The notes under the pieces are model-generated. The model had not been told where the DNA came from. It saw only the letters and a list, made by a program, of their open reading frames with translations, and ran no database searches. The position numbers and the translations under genes were made by a program. Below are positions 44,462-57,686 of a DNA stretch of 64,000 nt, piece by piece (the stretch's first letter is position 1; each line of letters starts with the position of its first letter). Origin of the DNA: Plazaster borealis (lineage: Eukaryota; Echinodermata; Asteroidea; Forcipulatida; Labidiasteridae); assembly GCA_021014325.1 (NCBI GenBank), contig CM037473.1, positions 14,694,696-14,758,695 of the forward strand, read 5' to 3'.

Positions 44462-44840
44462 CTTTTATATGGTCTGTATACGTTTGGTTATGACTCTGAA
44501 AATTAATGGTAATAAAAACCTACTTGGTTAGAAGTACAGCAGCTGTTGATAGTATAAAGCATTTGAGAATCATTTCCCTTCAAAGTACTGTGGTTATTCC
44601 AAAAAGATATCAGTTTTTATCGCCCAAATTATGAATCTGTTAAACGTTACTGTCAGATACGTTTCTCCGATTGTGTATTCCAATAATTACGGATTATTCT
44701 TCCTGCGTGGACATAACCGCTCCAGATTTTCGGCAATATCTCAAAAACGCTACCACCTTTTTATTGTATATCATTCTACATTTATATAGGATTAAAACAA
44801 TCAAACGGTTCCAAAAACCAAAGGTATACTTTCCCTTTAA
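44462..44840. mobile_element. GCGGTTATGTCCAC-type MITE
   Basis: GGTCTGTATACGTTTGGTTA left, AAGGTATACTTTCCCTTTAA right, core TTAAACGTTACTGTCAGATA / CGTTTCTCCGA. Most like the 56556 copy. Confidence 0.65.
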
Positions 44841-44844
44841 AGAG

Positions 44845-46075
44845 GGTCTCTAAGGTCAAATGCAATTTTAAGATCCACTCATTTTCCAAAAGATAGAGTC
44901 CTTCGGAAAATGGGCAAAATTGCAAGTCTCAGAACCTCATGTAAAACAAGTTTAAAATGTCACTGTGTTTGATAACCTTCAAGTGAAATTGTTTTCAAAG
45001 TCCAAAAACTTTTGATGACATTACACTCCAAATATGGTCTGTACATTTTGGACAGAGACTATTTTGGTTTATTCCTGAATTTCGATGATATTCAATTCAA
45101 AACGGCATTGAAATAATATAATAGCCTTTTGACTGGCGCAAAAATGTATTTTCACAAGAACTCTATTTCATTATTGTGAATGAGTGGATCACAAAACTGA
45201 ATTCAACCTTGGAGCCCCTTCTTTAAAATGGAGGGTCATTGCAATCCTGTTGTGGCGCGCCATTAATATTTGATTCAATTTAGACTGGGGTCTGAATCAA
45301 GTGTCTTCGGCTACGATAGCCGTTGGCTGCAGCGGCTAGGTTCTTTCTGCTTTCCGGCCCGTAGCCACTGCCGAAACAGTCGGTTCAGACACGACCTTAT
45401 TTGATTCACCTTTCTTATTAACGTAAAATGGAACCGATGTTGACAAATCTAGCTTAGGCAACCATCTTGCCCTTTCAAACAGTGTATCCGAACCGGGGGG
45501 AAAGACTGAAAGGGTTAACAACAAATTCTGACTTTGTTTTTGTTACAAATGCAATTCAATAGTCATGTTTCCAAAGAATTACTACATTTTGGCAACAAGA
45601 GTTGGAGGAATATTGTTTCCGGCGTTAGTTTATACCTTCAAAGCGTTGGTGACATTTCAAAACGGACCCTCTGCAAGCAAACGACGTATCTGGGACTCTG
45701 TACAAAATAAAAACGAGCAGATATACGAGCACTCAAAAATGCACAGGGACTGAGTTAGCGAGGTACAAATTATGGCTCACTTTACGAATCCAGCAAATGG
45801 GTTAACGCACTAAGCCGGATCCGCAGGGGGAGTCTCTACCGTTACCATAATGGCTTTTATTATATGGACGGCCATGACGGAACGAGAAAAACAAATCTTG
45901 ATTAAAAACAATCTCACGTCAGTATTAAATCACCTGTACACGCACGTATACACTCAAAGCCGCGCGGCTTTATAACAGAAGAAGGAAAAATAGCTGTCGG
46001 CCAAATATGGCTCTTTAAGCTATAGTTTTGGTGCTTTTTATTTCAATTTTGTAATAGACAAGCACTGCTTTTTGA
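44845..46075. other. Intergenic, no gene seen
   Basis: Unique-looking, AT-rich. The only structured part is the inverted GTGTCTTCGGC element at 45298-45400. Confidence 0.45.
45298..45400. mobile_element. Diverged element, possibly of the GGCCGTATCC/CTACGG group
   Basis: AAGTGTCTTCGGCTACGATA and the inverted GAAACAGTCGGTTCAGACAC flank a short GC-rich centre. Kinship with the CTACGG MITEs is a guess from shared words. Confidence 0.35.
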
Positions 46076-46079
46076 GGGC

Positions 46080-46560
46080 CTCCTTCCACATGCATGTAAA
46101 TTGTATACCTCATATTTATATTGAATTTTACCTTATTTATTGTTATTGCCTCTAAGTATTATGCGATGACTTCATGTTTGATTATATTTATTGTATAAAT
46201 TGCATTGTGTGGAAAAAAAAATTAAAGAACAACAACAACAATATATTTGTAATTAGTTGTTTATTGCCTTTTGTTTTGGTTTTTGTAGCTTTGTATATCC
46301 ATCCATTCTGATACTATCATTAGGTCTGTTTGTTTTTTGTATTTCTATTTTCTTTTTTCTTTTTTTGTGTTGCCATTTCTGTAAGGACCCCCAATGGAAG
46401 TAAGTTATTGACTTTTTGGGGGGCTATTCTTGGATAATTTTGTACAGTTTTTCTTTCTTGTTTCTACTTGTGTTTATTTCATTATTTTGGTAGCCTCCTT
46501 TTACTGTGTATGTTCATTTGTCATATTCTTTGGCTTAAATTAAAATCAAATCAAATCAAC
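46080..46560 (+). repeat. LINE-like 3' tails, AT-rich
   Basis: No coding frame. It ends in AAATTAAAATCAAATCAAAT, a short tandem tail of the kind left by target-primed LINE insertion; an earlier (AAC)n run lies at 46229. A third such tail (GAAACCTGAAACCTGAA) is at 53679. Confidence 0.35.
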
Positions 46561-46779
46561 ATCATACCATCAACGAAATCAAAATGAGGGTTATTTAATG
46601 GTCTGGTCCTTGGTCATTAATCACAATTAGCCATTTTGGACCACAGGGAACCAGACAATATTGCCTCAGTACCGGTACACGATAAAGGTATATACATGCA
46701 CTGCCGGTACTGTATCCACTGCCTTATTCACGGAAATTAGTGTAACCGAAACGAGGCTGGAATTATGGTCTAAATATTG

Positions 46780-47154
46780 TTAAAGGTATCGTACACGTTT
46801 GGTAATGACTCAAAACAAATATTAGCATAAAAACTTACTTGGTAACAAGCAACGGAGAGCTGTTGATAGTATAAAACAATGTAGGAAACGACTCCCTCTG
46901 AAGTAACGTAGTTTTTGAGTAAGAGGTAATTTCTCACTAAAATAATAAAAACTTCTTGAAAGAAGTTTTTATTCCTATCTGAAAGCACACAAATTTGTAC
47001 AACAAGGGTGTTTTTTCTTTCACCATTAAACTTGCAACTTCGATGACCAATTGAGCCCAAATTTTCACAGGGTTGTTATTTTATGCATATGTTGGGATAC
47101 ACCGAGTGAGAACACTGGTCTTTGACAATTTCCAAACGTGTTCAGTGCCTTTAA
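46780..47154. mobile_element. TTTAAAGGCACTG MITE, CTTCTTGA-core type
   Basis: TTAAAGGTATCGTACACGTT left, GTTCAGTGCCTTTAA right; core AAAACTTCTTGAAAGAAGTT, a perfect 20 bp-range palindrome. Confidence 0.8.
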
Positions 47155-47185
47155 GCAGAAGACATTGCTTGACAATGTTCAGTGC

Positions 47186-47490
47186 CTTTAAACTCAGCAG
47201 AGTGTGGGTTCGAGTCCTGGTCTTGACACTTCTGTCCTTAAGCAAGACACTTAACTATTATTGATTAAAGTCGATCGGATGGAAGTAAAATCCTAGGTCC
47301 CGTATGTTGTGAAGGGCTTTGCTCCGGTGTTTCTGGCAGTGGCTGCTGAGTGCGCTGCAGCAATTTGTAGACCCTTATAAGGTGCAACATGAATGGGTCC
47401 CCAAATCATAAAATTTAACAAAAACCTGTCTAAAAAATAATAATAAAGCCCTATATAAAAGCTAATTACCATTGTCATTATTAATCTTTA
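47186..47490 (+). mobile_element. SINE-like element, tRNA-Leu-type B box, A box degraded
   Basis: GTGTGGGTTCGAGTCCTGGT followed by CTTGACACTTCTGTCCTTAA and AGCAAGACACTTAAC resembles the 33397 family. The 3' part (GACCCTTATAAGGTGCAACA, then AATAATAATAAAGCCCTATA) is a LINE-like tail. Boundaries are uncertain. Confidence 0.45.
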
Positions 47491-47494
47491 TGAC

Positions 47495-49610
47495 AAATCT
47501 CTGACCATGGAGGTTCCGGGACTAAAAGACTCGATTTGGCCTCGTTCAAAGTTATCACAAAATATCAGAAATTATCCACGATACTCAATTGTAAAAAAAG
47601 GCTTCTAACACGATGTAATCAGAATAACGTTAGTGACCTCATTTGGGGGTTTTAAACAAAATTCTCTGAACGATTTTTGACTTAGATGATGCTGTTTCAA
47701 AAAGAAAAATATACAAAACTGACGCACAATATGCAGCGGACGATGCACAAAATACATGACATGCAAAATGATTTGTACATGGCTGATGGACGTGAGATAA
47801 TGTCAGGATCCCGACAATAATTCATTTTTAGTTTTCCATTAACTATCACTTATTATTGGCGGGGTTGCAATACCTTAAAATGAAAGCTTATAACTTTCTC
47901 GAATCTATAACAGCAGCTATTTGGAATTTAAATATAATTTGTTGCGGTAATATCGGCCTAATATCGGACCCATCTATAATCTATTGTGTTAATTCTATCG
48001 ACCATGAAGACGCAAATTTACCAGCCAATAATTATCTCGAGACAGATAATGAGGCTCCTATAAAAAAGTACCAAACGCCACGGTGTATTTGTGGTAATGG
48101 TCTCGTTTTAACCCTTAATTAAGGGGAGGGGCCAATGAATCATTCCACACGATCACTAATTAAGTAATTTCTCCAAAGTCTAATGACTGGGGGAGTCAAA
48201 TTCATTGATATTCTAGAATGGACCATTCCACATATCTTAGAGGGGGCTCACGCCCCAAGTTATTATTATTTTATTTTTTTAAGGATTTTTTAAAGAAAAA
48301 TATTGGATGGTGTGGTAGTAAATAAGGGCATTGCCATGCCATTAAGAAGTTGGATAATTAGAGAAATATACCAATTACTGGTTGCTAAATGACTCAAATA
48401 ATATTAGACAATAGCTGGGCATGTAAAGAAAACACTTAGATGTAAACATTATTGGGAAATGCACATAGTTATTAATATTTATTAATATTGGCCCTTTCGT
48501 CCTTTGGGATAAATTGGGGGTGTTTCCACGCCCCTGAAAGGTTAGCTAATAGGACAAAATAAATTAATTACTGGGTAATTCATGAACTCAAATAATTCTA
48601 GACAATTGCTGGGCATGTAAAGAAGTCTCTTATATGTAAAATATCATCGGAATTGAAACAGAAAACATTTGCAATATATATTGGATGGTGTGGTATGATC
48701 TATTGGATCCTTCAAGGATTTAAGTATAGTCTATGGAGTTCCCGCAGTTATGGGTTTTAGCGAAGCAAGCTCAGAACTTGTCACTGGTTTATTATAACGT
48801 TATACGCCGGGAACATACATTTGTTCTGGTTAAAAAACACCAAACTTGCCCATATAATGACTCCACATGTCTCTATATCTTGAAGTGATATAACAGGCGA
48901 GCGAGAAAACATTACCCTCTTTTTTCGTCCAAACTATTACTAAGGCTAGACCGAAGTTATTCAATTTGTTGTCCACTCTGGTGATGAGCATATTGTGTTA
49001 AAACGTTATCGGGTTCCCTTTACGTTGATGAAAAATTCAAGGTTTTCGCGTTTAGATATTCACGAACACGATTCATCTACTCCGTTAATGGAGTTTGCGC
49101 TTACGGCGTTTTGTCGTTTCGGTTTTTTGCATAATGCGAAGAGAACGTAAAAGTCAACATCTAATTTCTGCTTAATTAACCCATGACCGTGCTTGTTTTG
49201 GACTTACGGGTAGGGGGGGTGGAGCACATAGTGCCCCCACCCCCACCTCCGTATTTTTCAAAGATTTTGACCGATTTTTATGAAACTTGCCATCAATGTT
49301 TATTTCACCATGTTTCACATGATGTCGTAACAATTCCATCGCCACGAGAGGCCATGTTTGGTTGTTTTTTGCCCATTTTTGCCAAACAACGTATTTCCCC
49401 CATAATTTCCGATTTATTTTCAAAATGCTATAAAACTTTGCGAATTTTTTTATTGTGACACTATCAACAACATGACATTATAATTTATTACCGGGATCAC
49501 CGTTTGGGGGCGGCTCTAGTTTAACTTCCCCAGCTTTTTAAGCCCACGGGTGCAATGACGAGACCCAATTGGTGATTCTTAAAGTATTTATTGGCCATTA
49601 ATACTGCCCG
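47495..49610. other. Intergenic, partly internally repetitive
   Basis: 48170-48700 has two related blocks sharing TGGATGGTGTGGTA, TGCTGGGCATGTAAAGAA and ATGACTCAAATAAT-type words, i.e. a diverged duplication. Nothing else recognised. Confidence 0.5.
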
Positions 49611-49618
49611 TACGTTAA

Positions 49619-49849
49619 TACACTGCAAAAACTGGGTGTTAAAATTGACACCATTGGTGTTGTCACATATGGATACCGAACAGAGAATCAAAATTAATAT
49701 CATAGTGTGTTAAAATAACACCAATGTAAGTGTCTTTGCAGAAATTGGTGTTATTTTAACACCCTATGGTGTAAATTTTGCTTCTTTTTGGGGGTATCTA
49801 TATGACAACACCCATGGTATCAATTTAACACCCCAGTTTTTGCAGCGTA
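49619..49849. mobile_element. MITE, CACTGCAAAAACTGGGGTGTT family
   Basis: CACTGCAAAAACTGGGTGTT and AACACCCCAGTTTTTGCAGC ends with the same internal arms as the 32935 copy. Confidence 0.8.
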
Positions 49850-50745
49850 TCTTATTTGATCCAAAATGTAAAAGTTAAAAAGAAACCACACACTGTCAGT
49901 AAAGACACATTAGAAATGATGATTTGAAAGAGGGCGCCCTATCAACAATTTTGTTTTTGTAATGTTCAAAACCGTATTTATCAATCTATGAAGTTACAAC
50001 ATTCACCGACCTTGCTGTACATTATGTTGCGTTGGATAACCATGGCCAATTATTCGTCATCTCATGCTTTGCAGCATAGCCTCCCATCCAAGGCGGCCCT
50101 TACGGTGAATTTAATCACATTACACACCGTCAAGGCACATCGCTAACAACAACAGGTCAGTAAATAATTTGATAATAAAAACGCTTTTAGTACGAGACCA
50201 CAACAATGCCCGGAGCATTAAGGCTTTACTCGACACGGATTCAGTGTATGGCTAAATCCAATCACGACTCGAAAGGAGACTAATCAGTTGGAATTGAATT
50301 CAGCCGTGGAGGAAGGACCTGGATTACCCCCCCCCCCGATATAAATTTGCATAATGCAGACAGTTTTTAAGATAATGGGTTTGTGTTGTCCCCGAAAATA
50401 AACTAAATGAGAATCGTTATTATGAGTTTTAAAATAAAGTGTTCATATTTAATTTGTTTTACGTCTGATCTTAACAGGATTCTTCTACATTCCGTCTTTT
50501 TTTATTTTATATTTGTGAAAAAATAAATTACATAAATTTTCATTGTCTAATCTCTTGGAAACAGACTCTCACTCCACGAAGAAAATATGTGATAATGAGT
50601 TTGGGGGTTTTCGTATTTCTGGCGACGTCGTTTAAAAAGTTATTTTAAAAAAATGTTTAAGTCAAAACAATGGGAGAAAAAAGAGAAGTCCTCGATTTAC
50701 CGGGTCGACAAAAGTGTGTAGAGTGATACCCATTGAAACCGGATG

Positions 50746-51134
50746 TTAAAGACACTGGACACCTTTGGTAATTGTCAAAGACCAGTCTTCTCACTTGGTG
50801 TATCTCAACATATGCACACAATAACAAACCTGTGAAAATTTGAACTCAATTGGTCATCGAAGTTGCGAGATAATAATGGAAGAAAAAACACCCTTGTCAC
50901 ACGAAGTTGTGTGCTTTCAGATGCTTGATTTCGAGACCTCACGCGTGAGGTCTCGAAATGAATTCAAATATTTTACTGAGAAATTACTTCTTTCTCAAAA
51001 ACTACGTTACTTCAGAGAGAGCCGTTTGCCACAATGTTTTATACTATCAACAGCTCTCCATTGATCGTTACCAAGTCAGTTTTTATGCTAACAATTATTT
51101 TGAGTAATTACCAATAGTGTCCAGTGCCTTTAAA
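50746..51134. mobile_element. TTTAAAGGCACTG MITE, GAGACCTC-core type
   Basis: TTAAAGACACTGGACACCTT left, GTGTCCAGTGCCTTTAAA right. The core at 50928-50959 is a perfect 32 bp palindrome (ATTTCGAGACCTCACG and its complement). Confidence 0.8.
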
Positions 51135-51522
51135 CAACGCGACGTCCTCGCTTCGCTTTCGTGTACAAAACCAATGGGGAAGTCACAACAATAACTAAGT
51201 CCAAACACACGGAGAACAGAGAGAAATCCTCGCGATTCACGGGGTCGATAAATAGTTTGTGTGTAGCGGGTGTACATGTCACAATGACTCGATAACGGTA
51301 AGACTCAAGTTGGGACCGGTTCCAACTAAAGACGATTTTAAAGTTGGAAATATTAATAATAATAGGCCTATTAATGATGTTTACTTGCGCACGTCCACCA
51401 AGGTGCTCAAGGCGCTTGTTTTAAGACAGGTCTTTAAGGTTTTTTTTATGAATTATGAGACCGATTTATGTAGCACCTTATAAGGGTTTACAAGGTGCTG
51501 CAAATGCTTGTAATAGAATAGA

Positions 51523-51659
51523 CCGTGCAAGTCTCGTGCATATTCGAAAATTGGGACCATTAAAGTGCGCGAGTTTATTTCCTTCACGCGTTAAAGCATC
51601 GTACGTGGGACCAAAGTGGTCCCAAAAATGTTTGAATATGCGCGAGACTTGCACGGTCT
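51523..51659. mobile_element. MITE-like inverted repeat with ~40 bp arms
   Basis: GACCGTGCAAGTCTCGTGCA...TTGGGACCA is inverted against TGGTCCCAAA...GAGACTTGCACGGTC. A LINE-like tail (CTTATAAGGGTTTACAAGGT) lies just before it. Confidence 0.7.
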
Positions 51660-52197
51660 TCGGGATCAGGAATTGTAATGTTGCAACCATCTTTGTCTTG
51701 TCCCCCGTCAACCATATCAATCATGCCTACTGTTGTTCGTTATTCTACAAAGGGACATGACTATTTTTTCTCCTTCCAGCCTCGGTTTGGTAACCTTGAT
51801 TTGAATGGGAGAAAAACAAGATGGCCGCACCGTAATAAAGGTCTATAACGACGGATCCTATCGCAGCGCACTTTATTAACGCGTGCTTGGAATATAGCCA
51901 GTCAATTTCTCTTGTTTGATTCCAGGACGTTGATTAACATGTTCCTCCTTGTCATAATACGATCCAGGCAAACGGATGAACCGATGGGACATTGAAATGC
52001 ATCTTTATCCTCTTGCTGTGATAATGTTTACCGTAACTGTGGCACAAAAACAAAGGGAATTTCTGTTCAAAATGTAGACTTCTCCCTTAGCCCAAACCTA
52101 AAATAAGTGTCCAGTCTTTAAGAATTCAGTGCTAAAAGAAGGATAGATTTATATCGAACACCGGAGCTAAAGTAAGAAGCCGAATCTCGTAGGTTCT

Positions 52198-52365
52198 GGG
52201 CCCAATTTAATAGAGCTGCTAAGCACAACAATTTGCTTAGCATGAAATTTCTTCCTTGATAAAAACAGGATTACCAACCAAATTTCCACGTGATTTTCAG
52301 GATAAGCAAACAACAGCTGAATACCAGTAACAAGCAATATATGCAACGCATGGAAATTTGGGTCG
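52198..52365. mobile_element. MITE, GGGCCCAATTTCATAGAGCTG family
   Basis: GGGCCCAATTTAATAGAGCT, AAGCACAACAATTTGCTTAG and a degraded right end GCATGGAAATTTGGG. Same layout as the 28447 copy. Confidence 0.6.
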
Positions 52366-52619
52366 TTAGTGCAGTTTGTGGATTTCATGTTAAAATTCTG
52401 TTGCGTATTAATTTGGAGCTCCTCCTCATCATCACCATGTTTATCTCTATCTAGTATTGCCAGACGTCAAGAGGCCAGACCTCTGAAGAGTCGACCGTGG
52501 TTCAATATTCTCTTTTTAGTGCTTTCTTGTAATGTTCCTGAGCAGTGCATCGTTCATTGCTCAGTAGTACCCTGCTTTCCAATGTTGATTTCCTTCCGGG
52601 TTTTGTTGCTTTATTGTTG

Positions 52620-54270
52620 TTAAATAGGAGTTGTTTTGTCAATATTGGTTGACGTGTGAGCAAGGTACTTCCGTTGTTGGCGTTTGGTAAACTCGTTTAT
52701 GTCCTCTGTCCTGGTAAATGGAGTTTATTGAGTGGTCTCCAAAGTAATTGCTTGGCAAAAAAGGAACACTAATTTTCTAAGAAAAACGTTTATTTTTGGA
52801 TTTTGATTAATTGTTTTTGGATTAATTTATGATGTATTTTTCATTTAACGCCCCCTTGATCATTACGGATATGAAATTGCAATTAAGAACATTATCTGAC
52901 AGCAGACGATTATTAATACAATGAGTTGAAGTTTTAAATTACTTTATATCTAAGATAAAGTCTAGGATTGGCAGTTAACGAGAATTTGTATTTGTTAGGG
53001 GGGGTTCTTTTCTTCATTTCATTTATTAATTTCACAGTTAAAAACGTCACAAATACATCAACAAAATATACATTATATACAAAGGGCAAGAGATATAAAC
53101 ACTCGGCCGATTACATAATACATTCCAAAGACAGTGACACACCTGAAGGATTACAAAAAAGTAAACTAAATTACTATCTAGTTGTTTTCCAAAAGCCATT
53201 TTAGAGTGAGCTGTGCGCGTTGCAAATTTTACTTGAAATCTGAATCTGACTTTGGAACCAAATTCAATCTGCCTATACCCACTGACTTTACTTAGAGTAT
53301 GTAAGAAGTATTATTAAAAAACTTCTTCTCAATGCGGTTTTTGATAACTATATGAAATTTGTATTATATTACTTGAATTGCCACGTGGTGAAATTATTAA
53401 TATCCATTAGTTAAGGATAGTATTATAACAAAATTGAATTTATTGATCTATCAGGTTATGAATTTATTTAACTAAATTATTTAATACCAATAGCATGTAG
53501 TATTTATTGTTTATCTAATTTGAAAATTCATGATTGTAACTATGTTAATAAGTATTCTTTGTGAAGAGGGCGGACCTCGTACAAGCTTCGGCTTCTTGTC
53601 TGACCTCCCCATACTAGTATAAGTCCCGTAAAAGTTTTTCCTTGTATTGTACTGCCTTATAGTATGGAAAAAATAAACCTGAAACCTGAAACCTGAATAA
53701 CCGATTATGAATGTGTACGTCAATTCCATGTACTATTAGCACGGCCCTTATTATAATTTAATAAATGGACTGTCGTTGCGGATTCAACTTAAAACCACCC
53801 TCCGAGCTGGGCTTATGCAGGGCACTTACGAGACTGTCAGCGGCTGATGGGAAAATACGAAGGTTGGTACGCGGGGATTATTGGCTCAATCCACGGGAAC
53901 AAACACCGTGCTGCGTGACCGGATGCTCGTAAGGGAAGAGGGTAGCATGTCGCTACCGGTGACTTCAAGGGGTCTGTATACGCTTCTGAGCAGTTTGCAA
54001 AATATTTGGTGTTAATTTTTTAATTTTGTTTAATGAATAAATATTTACTTCAGGTGTGTGATTTGAGGCAATGCAAAGTGCCAGTAGAGTATCGATGGTT
54101 CATGGTAACACTGTGATAATTTCTACCGTACGTAATTGCCGTGTATAGAGTTGTTGTTTTAAGTAGGCCTACCGTAGCCTACTTTGTTTTGCTATTTTTA
54201 TCTGCTACCGCATAGTAGACTGAGAAAACCGACTATACCTAGTTCAGATTTGGCAGATAGGCCATGAAAA
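52620..54270. other. Intergenic, AT-rich; LINE-like tail at 53550-53700
   Basis: A 78-codon frame at 52968 has no recognisable features. 53560-53700 ends in AATAAACCTGAAACCTGAAA, typical of a LINE 3' end. Confidence 0.45.
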
Positions 54271-54330
54271 GATGGGTTGTTGTAATACCTATTGTGTAGG
54301 AACACCCCCCCCCCTTCACACCACCACAAT

Positions 54331-54592
54331 ACATTCTAAAAACTCCTGGGTCAATCTCGGGTCAGAATTAACCCGGATTCCGGGTCCCAGAGGGGGGGGG
54401 GCTGACCCGATTCTGAGTAAGGTTGACCCGGAAACTGGTTATAACAAAACGGCATTTCCAACTCGGATTCTGCGTCAGTGTGACCCATTTTCTGGGTCAT
54501 TAAAACACAGATTCCGGGTCACTGACCCCATAAATGGATCAGGCCCAAAGGGGACCGGAATCAGGGTCAATTCTGACCCGTTTTTTAAAAAA
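54331..54592. mobile_element. MITE, CTCTAAAAAC / GGGTCA family
   Basis: ACATTCTAAAAACTCCTGGG at the left, then AACCCGGATTCCGGGTCCCA and GGGTCAATTCTGACCC near the right. Confidence 0.65.
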
Positions 54593-54821
54593 GTCTGTGG
54601 GGGTGGGGAACTCGCATAACCAAAAAGAAACTGAGGAACCAGACCTCAAAGATGCATGTTCCGGTGATAGGGATTCGAACCAAGGGTCCGCGCAAAGGGT
54701 GGAGGGAGGGCAGGGTTGTGGGGAGGGGTGGTTCTACTACACCGACCCGGCCGATTTTGTGCTTACTGCGCGAGTTTCCATTTCATAGCGCTGCTAACTG
54801 TAAGCACACGAAAATGCATGC

Positions 54822-55188
54822 TTTAAAGGAACATTACAGAATTGGTTTTTGCTTACAAAACAGTGTAAGCACTTTATATAATCCACCATATACATAAACT
54901 GACAAACCTGTAAAAGTTTGAGATCGATCGGCCATCTGGGTCACGAGAAAAGAGTGAAAAACCGATTACACATTTGCATGTGTTATACAATGCATGAATA
55001 AAACGCTCATGAGTGATAAACTTCAATCGGAAATTAGTTTTATTTATTTCTCACCAAATATGGCATTTCAGACAGAAATATTTCTAGGGATGTTTTCTAC
55101 TATCATCATCATTAGACCGTGTCAGTTTTATGTAAATCTGTGATTTTAAAGAAAATTTTAATTACCAGTTCTTTAACGTTCCTTTAAC
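54822..55188. mobile_element. TTTAAAGGAACATTAC MITE subfamily
   Basis: TTTAAAGGAACATTACAGAA and TTCTTTAACGTTCCTTTAA ends. The middle has ATTTCTCACCAAATATGGCA and TGGGTCACGAGAAAAG, equivalent to the other subfamilies. Confidence 0.65.
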
Positions 55189-55292
55189 CTTTCGGTGCTT
55201 ATGAAAATGAATGACGCAACAATGCAAATCCATGGTGAGCGCGCAAGCTGGCCACCTAACTTTCTTGCTAAGCTGTGAAATACGCTTACCCT

Positions 55293-55600
55293 TAAAGGTC
55301 CTGTACACTATTGGGTAAGATCGAAAAACACAAATGTTCACAGATTCACACATAACTTACATGATTTAAAGTAAGTAATGGTTGAAAGGGTTCCTTAAAA
55401 TATTTCTGCCTAAAATGCTATCGTTTCTGAGAAATGAGTAAAACAATAGTTTTTATCACGCGCGATATTTTGGAAAAAAACAGAAAACACATAAGGTCTC
55501 TTTTCACTATTTTCTCGTGATTTCGATGACCAATTGAGCTCAAACTTTCACAGGTTTGTTTGTTCATGCATATGTTGAATCACACAAAATGTGGACACTG
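55293..55600. mobile_element. TTTAAAGG-family MITE, truncated
   Basis: CCTTAAAGGTCCTGTACACT left; the arms CGATGACCAATTGAGCTCAA and TTTCACAGGTTTGTT are present but the right terminus is lost before an unrelated repeat. Confidence 0.55.
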
Positions 55601-55627
55601 ACTTTGAGCTGTTATGCCCCGCCCCTG

Positions 55628-56035
55628 TCAGATTTACACGAGTGTCATTAGGTACTGCAGCCAGTAGACCGTCGGGAAACGTGTATAACTCCTTTGTAAT
55701 GTTGATTTTATACTTTTTTCAAAGCAAATAACCTTTCCAGATGTTGTAGAAACAGTTTGAAGAAGAAAAAAAAATCAAAAATTATTTTTGTGTGTTAATA
55801 AGTATGTGTTTTCACTGTAAAACCGCAGTATTTTTGTGCACAAGTCTGAGTAGAAAGTGTTTTCTAACTGGAGATTCCGAGCCCATGAGTCACACTGCCT
55901 ATAAGGTCATAGACTATGTCAATCGGGCCTGTCTGAGGATAGAACTTAAAGGGTTTCAACTATTTTTGCTAAAAACTTAATGAGTAATTAACTAAAATGT
56001 GTTTTCGGTCTACTGGCTGCAGACCGGTAGGCCAT
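55628..56035 (+). repeat. ~410 bp dispersed repeat, copy 2
   Basis: Same ordered blocks as 38290-38708, with a few percent divergence and small indels. Confidence 0.8.
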
Positions 56036-56555
56036 AGCAAATTTGTCTACTATAGTTCGCACGAAACTTTGCTTACCGATAAGCAGCGCTATGAAATTGT
56101 CCCCTTGCGGTACCTCGTCATTCAAAGCCTCCTTTGTACCAGTCCATGTCGTCATCACGTTTGAATATCAAATCCTGACCAATTTCACGTACAACAACAA
56201 CATATATGGCAATCTCAGCATAGTGATTGCAAACGATTTCAAAGTGAAATTTTTTATAAACATGGCTCGGTGAAAATAATGTCTAGTACAAAATTTCTAC
56301 ATGATACAATTTTATATCAAAATTTACCGACTCCATTAAGGCCATTCTCGTTGTTTATCCATAAGGTATCCGGAATAATTGTGTTTTTTATCAAATCAAG
56401 ATCGTGCCGCTGGGGATGTGTTTCCGTGGTAACTGACCGAAGTATTGTTGGCCTGTTGCCAATTTGAAAGAAAATAAACCGCGCTCTATAAGAGTAATTT
56501 TTAAAGGCAGACGGTGTATATTTTGTTTTATTGGATTACATCTAAAACTCTTATT

Positions 56556-56938
56556 TAAAGGAAAGGTATACGTTTGGTAATCAGTCTTAAAATTAATGGC
56601 AATCAAAAAACTATAAGTTGGTTAGAAGTACAGCAGATTTCGATAGTAAAAAGCATTTTGAGAATCATTTCACTTCGAAGTAATGTGGTTATGGAAAAAG
56701 ATATCAGTTTTTATCCCCCAAAAATTTGAATCTGAGAAACGTTTCTGTCAGATACGTTTCTCAGATTGTGCGTTCCAATTATTACTGATTATTCGTCCTG
56801 CGTGGACATAACCGCTCCGGATTTTCGGCGATATCTAAAAACACCCTTTGAAACGAAATGTTCACAGGTTAGTTTTATTGTATTATGGTTAAAACAACCG
56901 GACGCTTACAAAGACCATAGGTATGCTTTCCCTTTAAA
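56556..56938. mobile_element. GCGGTTATGTCCAC-type MITE
   Basis: TTTAAAGGAAAGGTATACGT left, GGTATGCTTTCCCTTTAA right; core GAGAAACGTTTCTGTCAGAT / ACGTTTCTCAG. Confidence 0.7.
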
Positions 56939-57686
56939 AAAATCAATCAAATCATTTAGGAACTGGTTTTTCGATCAATATTATGATTTTGCTCCTGACC
57001 AGTTAAATTCGATTTGTTAAAATTCACATTGTCATCGAATCATTAATTGGAAAACATCAGTCGATACAATATTGTGAAAATTACCTCAACGTAAAAGTAG
57101 GTGTCGGTCACCTTTATTCCCAGAAAATGGCGAATTTTACGGTTGTTTCAACAGTGATTGTTGTGTACGTTCTTATTGTTTGCGTATTTCTATCTGCCTG
57201 ATCAAAATAAGAACATTGGGGGACAACAATTCCCTCGCACAGCAGTATTCCAGACTGACTATTCCTCACAAAAACTACTTCTGCTGCCTGTCGAGTTTAT
57301 AAAAAGTAAATTGAATATGTATCATACCGTAGCTACCGGTGCGTCAGGTCCAAATATTCTCAACATTTAGGCATTTCTATTGACATAATTGTAAATTAGC
57401 CTTCGCGGCTATACAAGGCTATATCAGCACAATTAGATGGCTTCGCACGCAAATTGTATACTTGAAATCTCCCCAGGGCCCTTGAGGCAAGACTAATTAT
57501 CAATTAGTTTCATTTTATGGCGCAATATTGCTCCGTGTCCTTCATTGTGAATTCACTAAAAGTGGGTCTTTGATACAAGCAGCATAATAATCGGCCTAAA
57601 TCGCGCTGAATTATTCAGAAGTGGGGCATGGACAACAGTGGCGTGTTTAATTAGAATCCCCTTTTTGGACGTGCTTGTATATGAGA

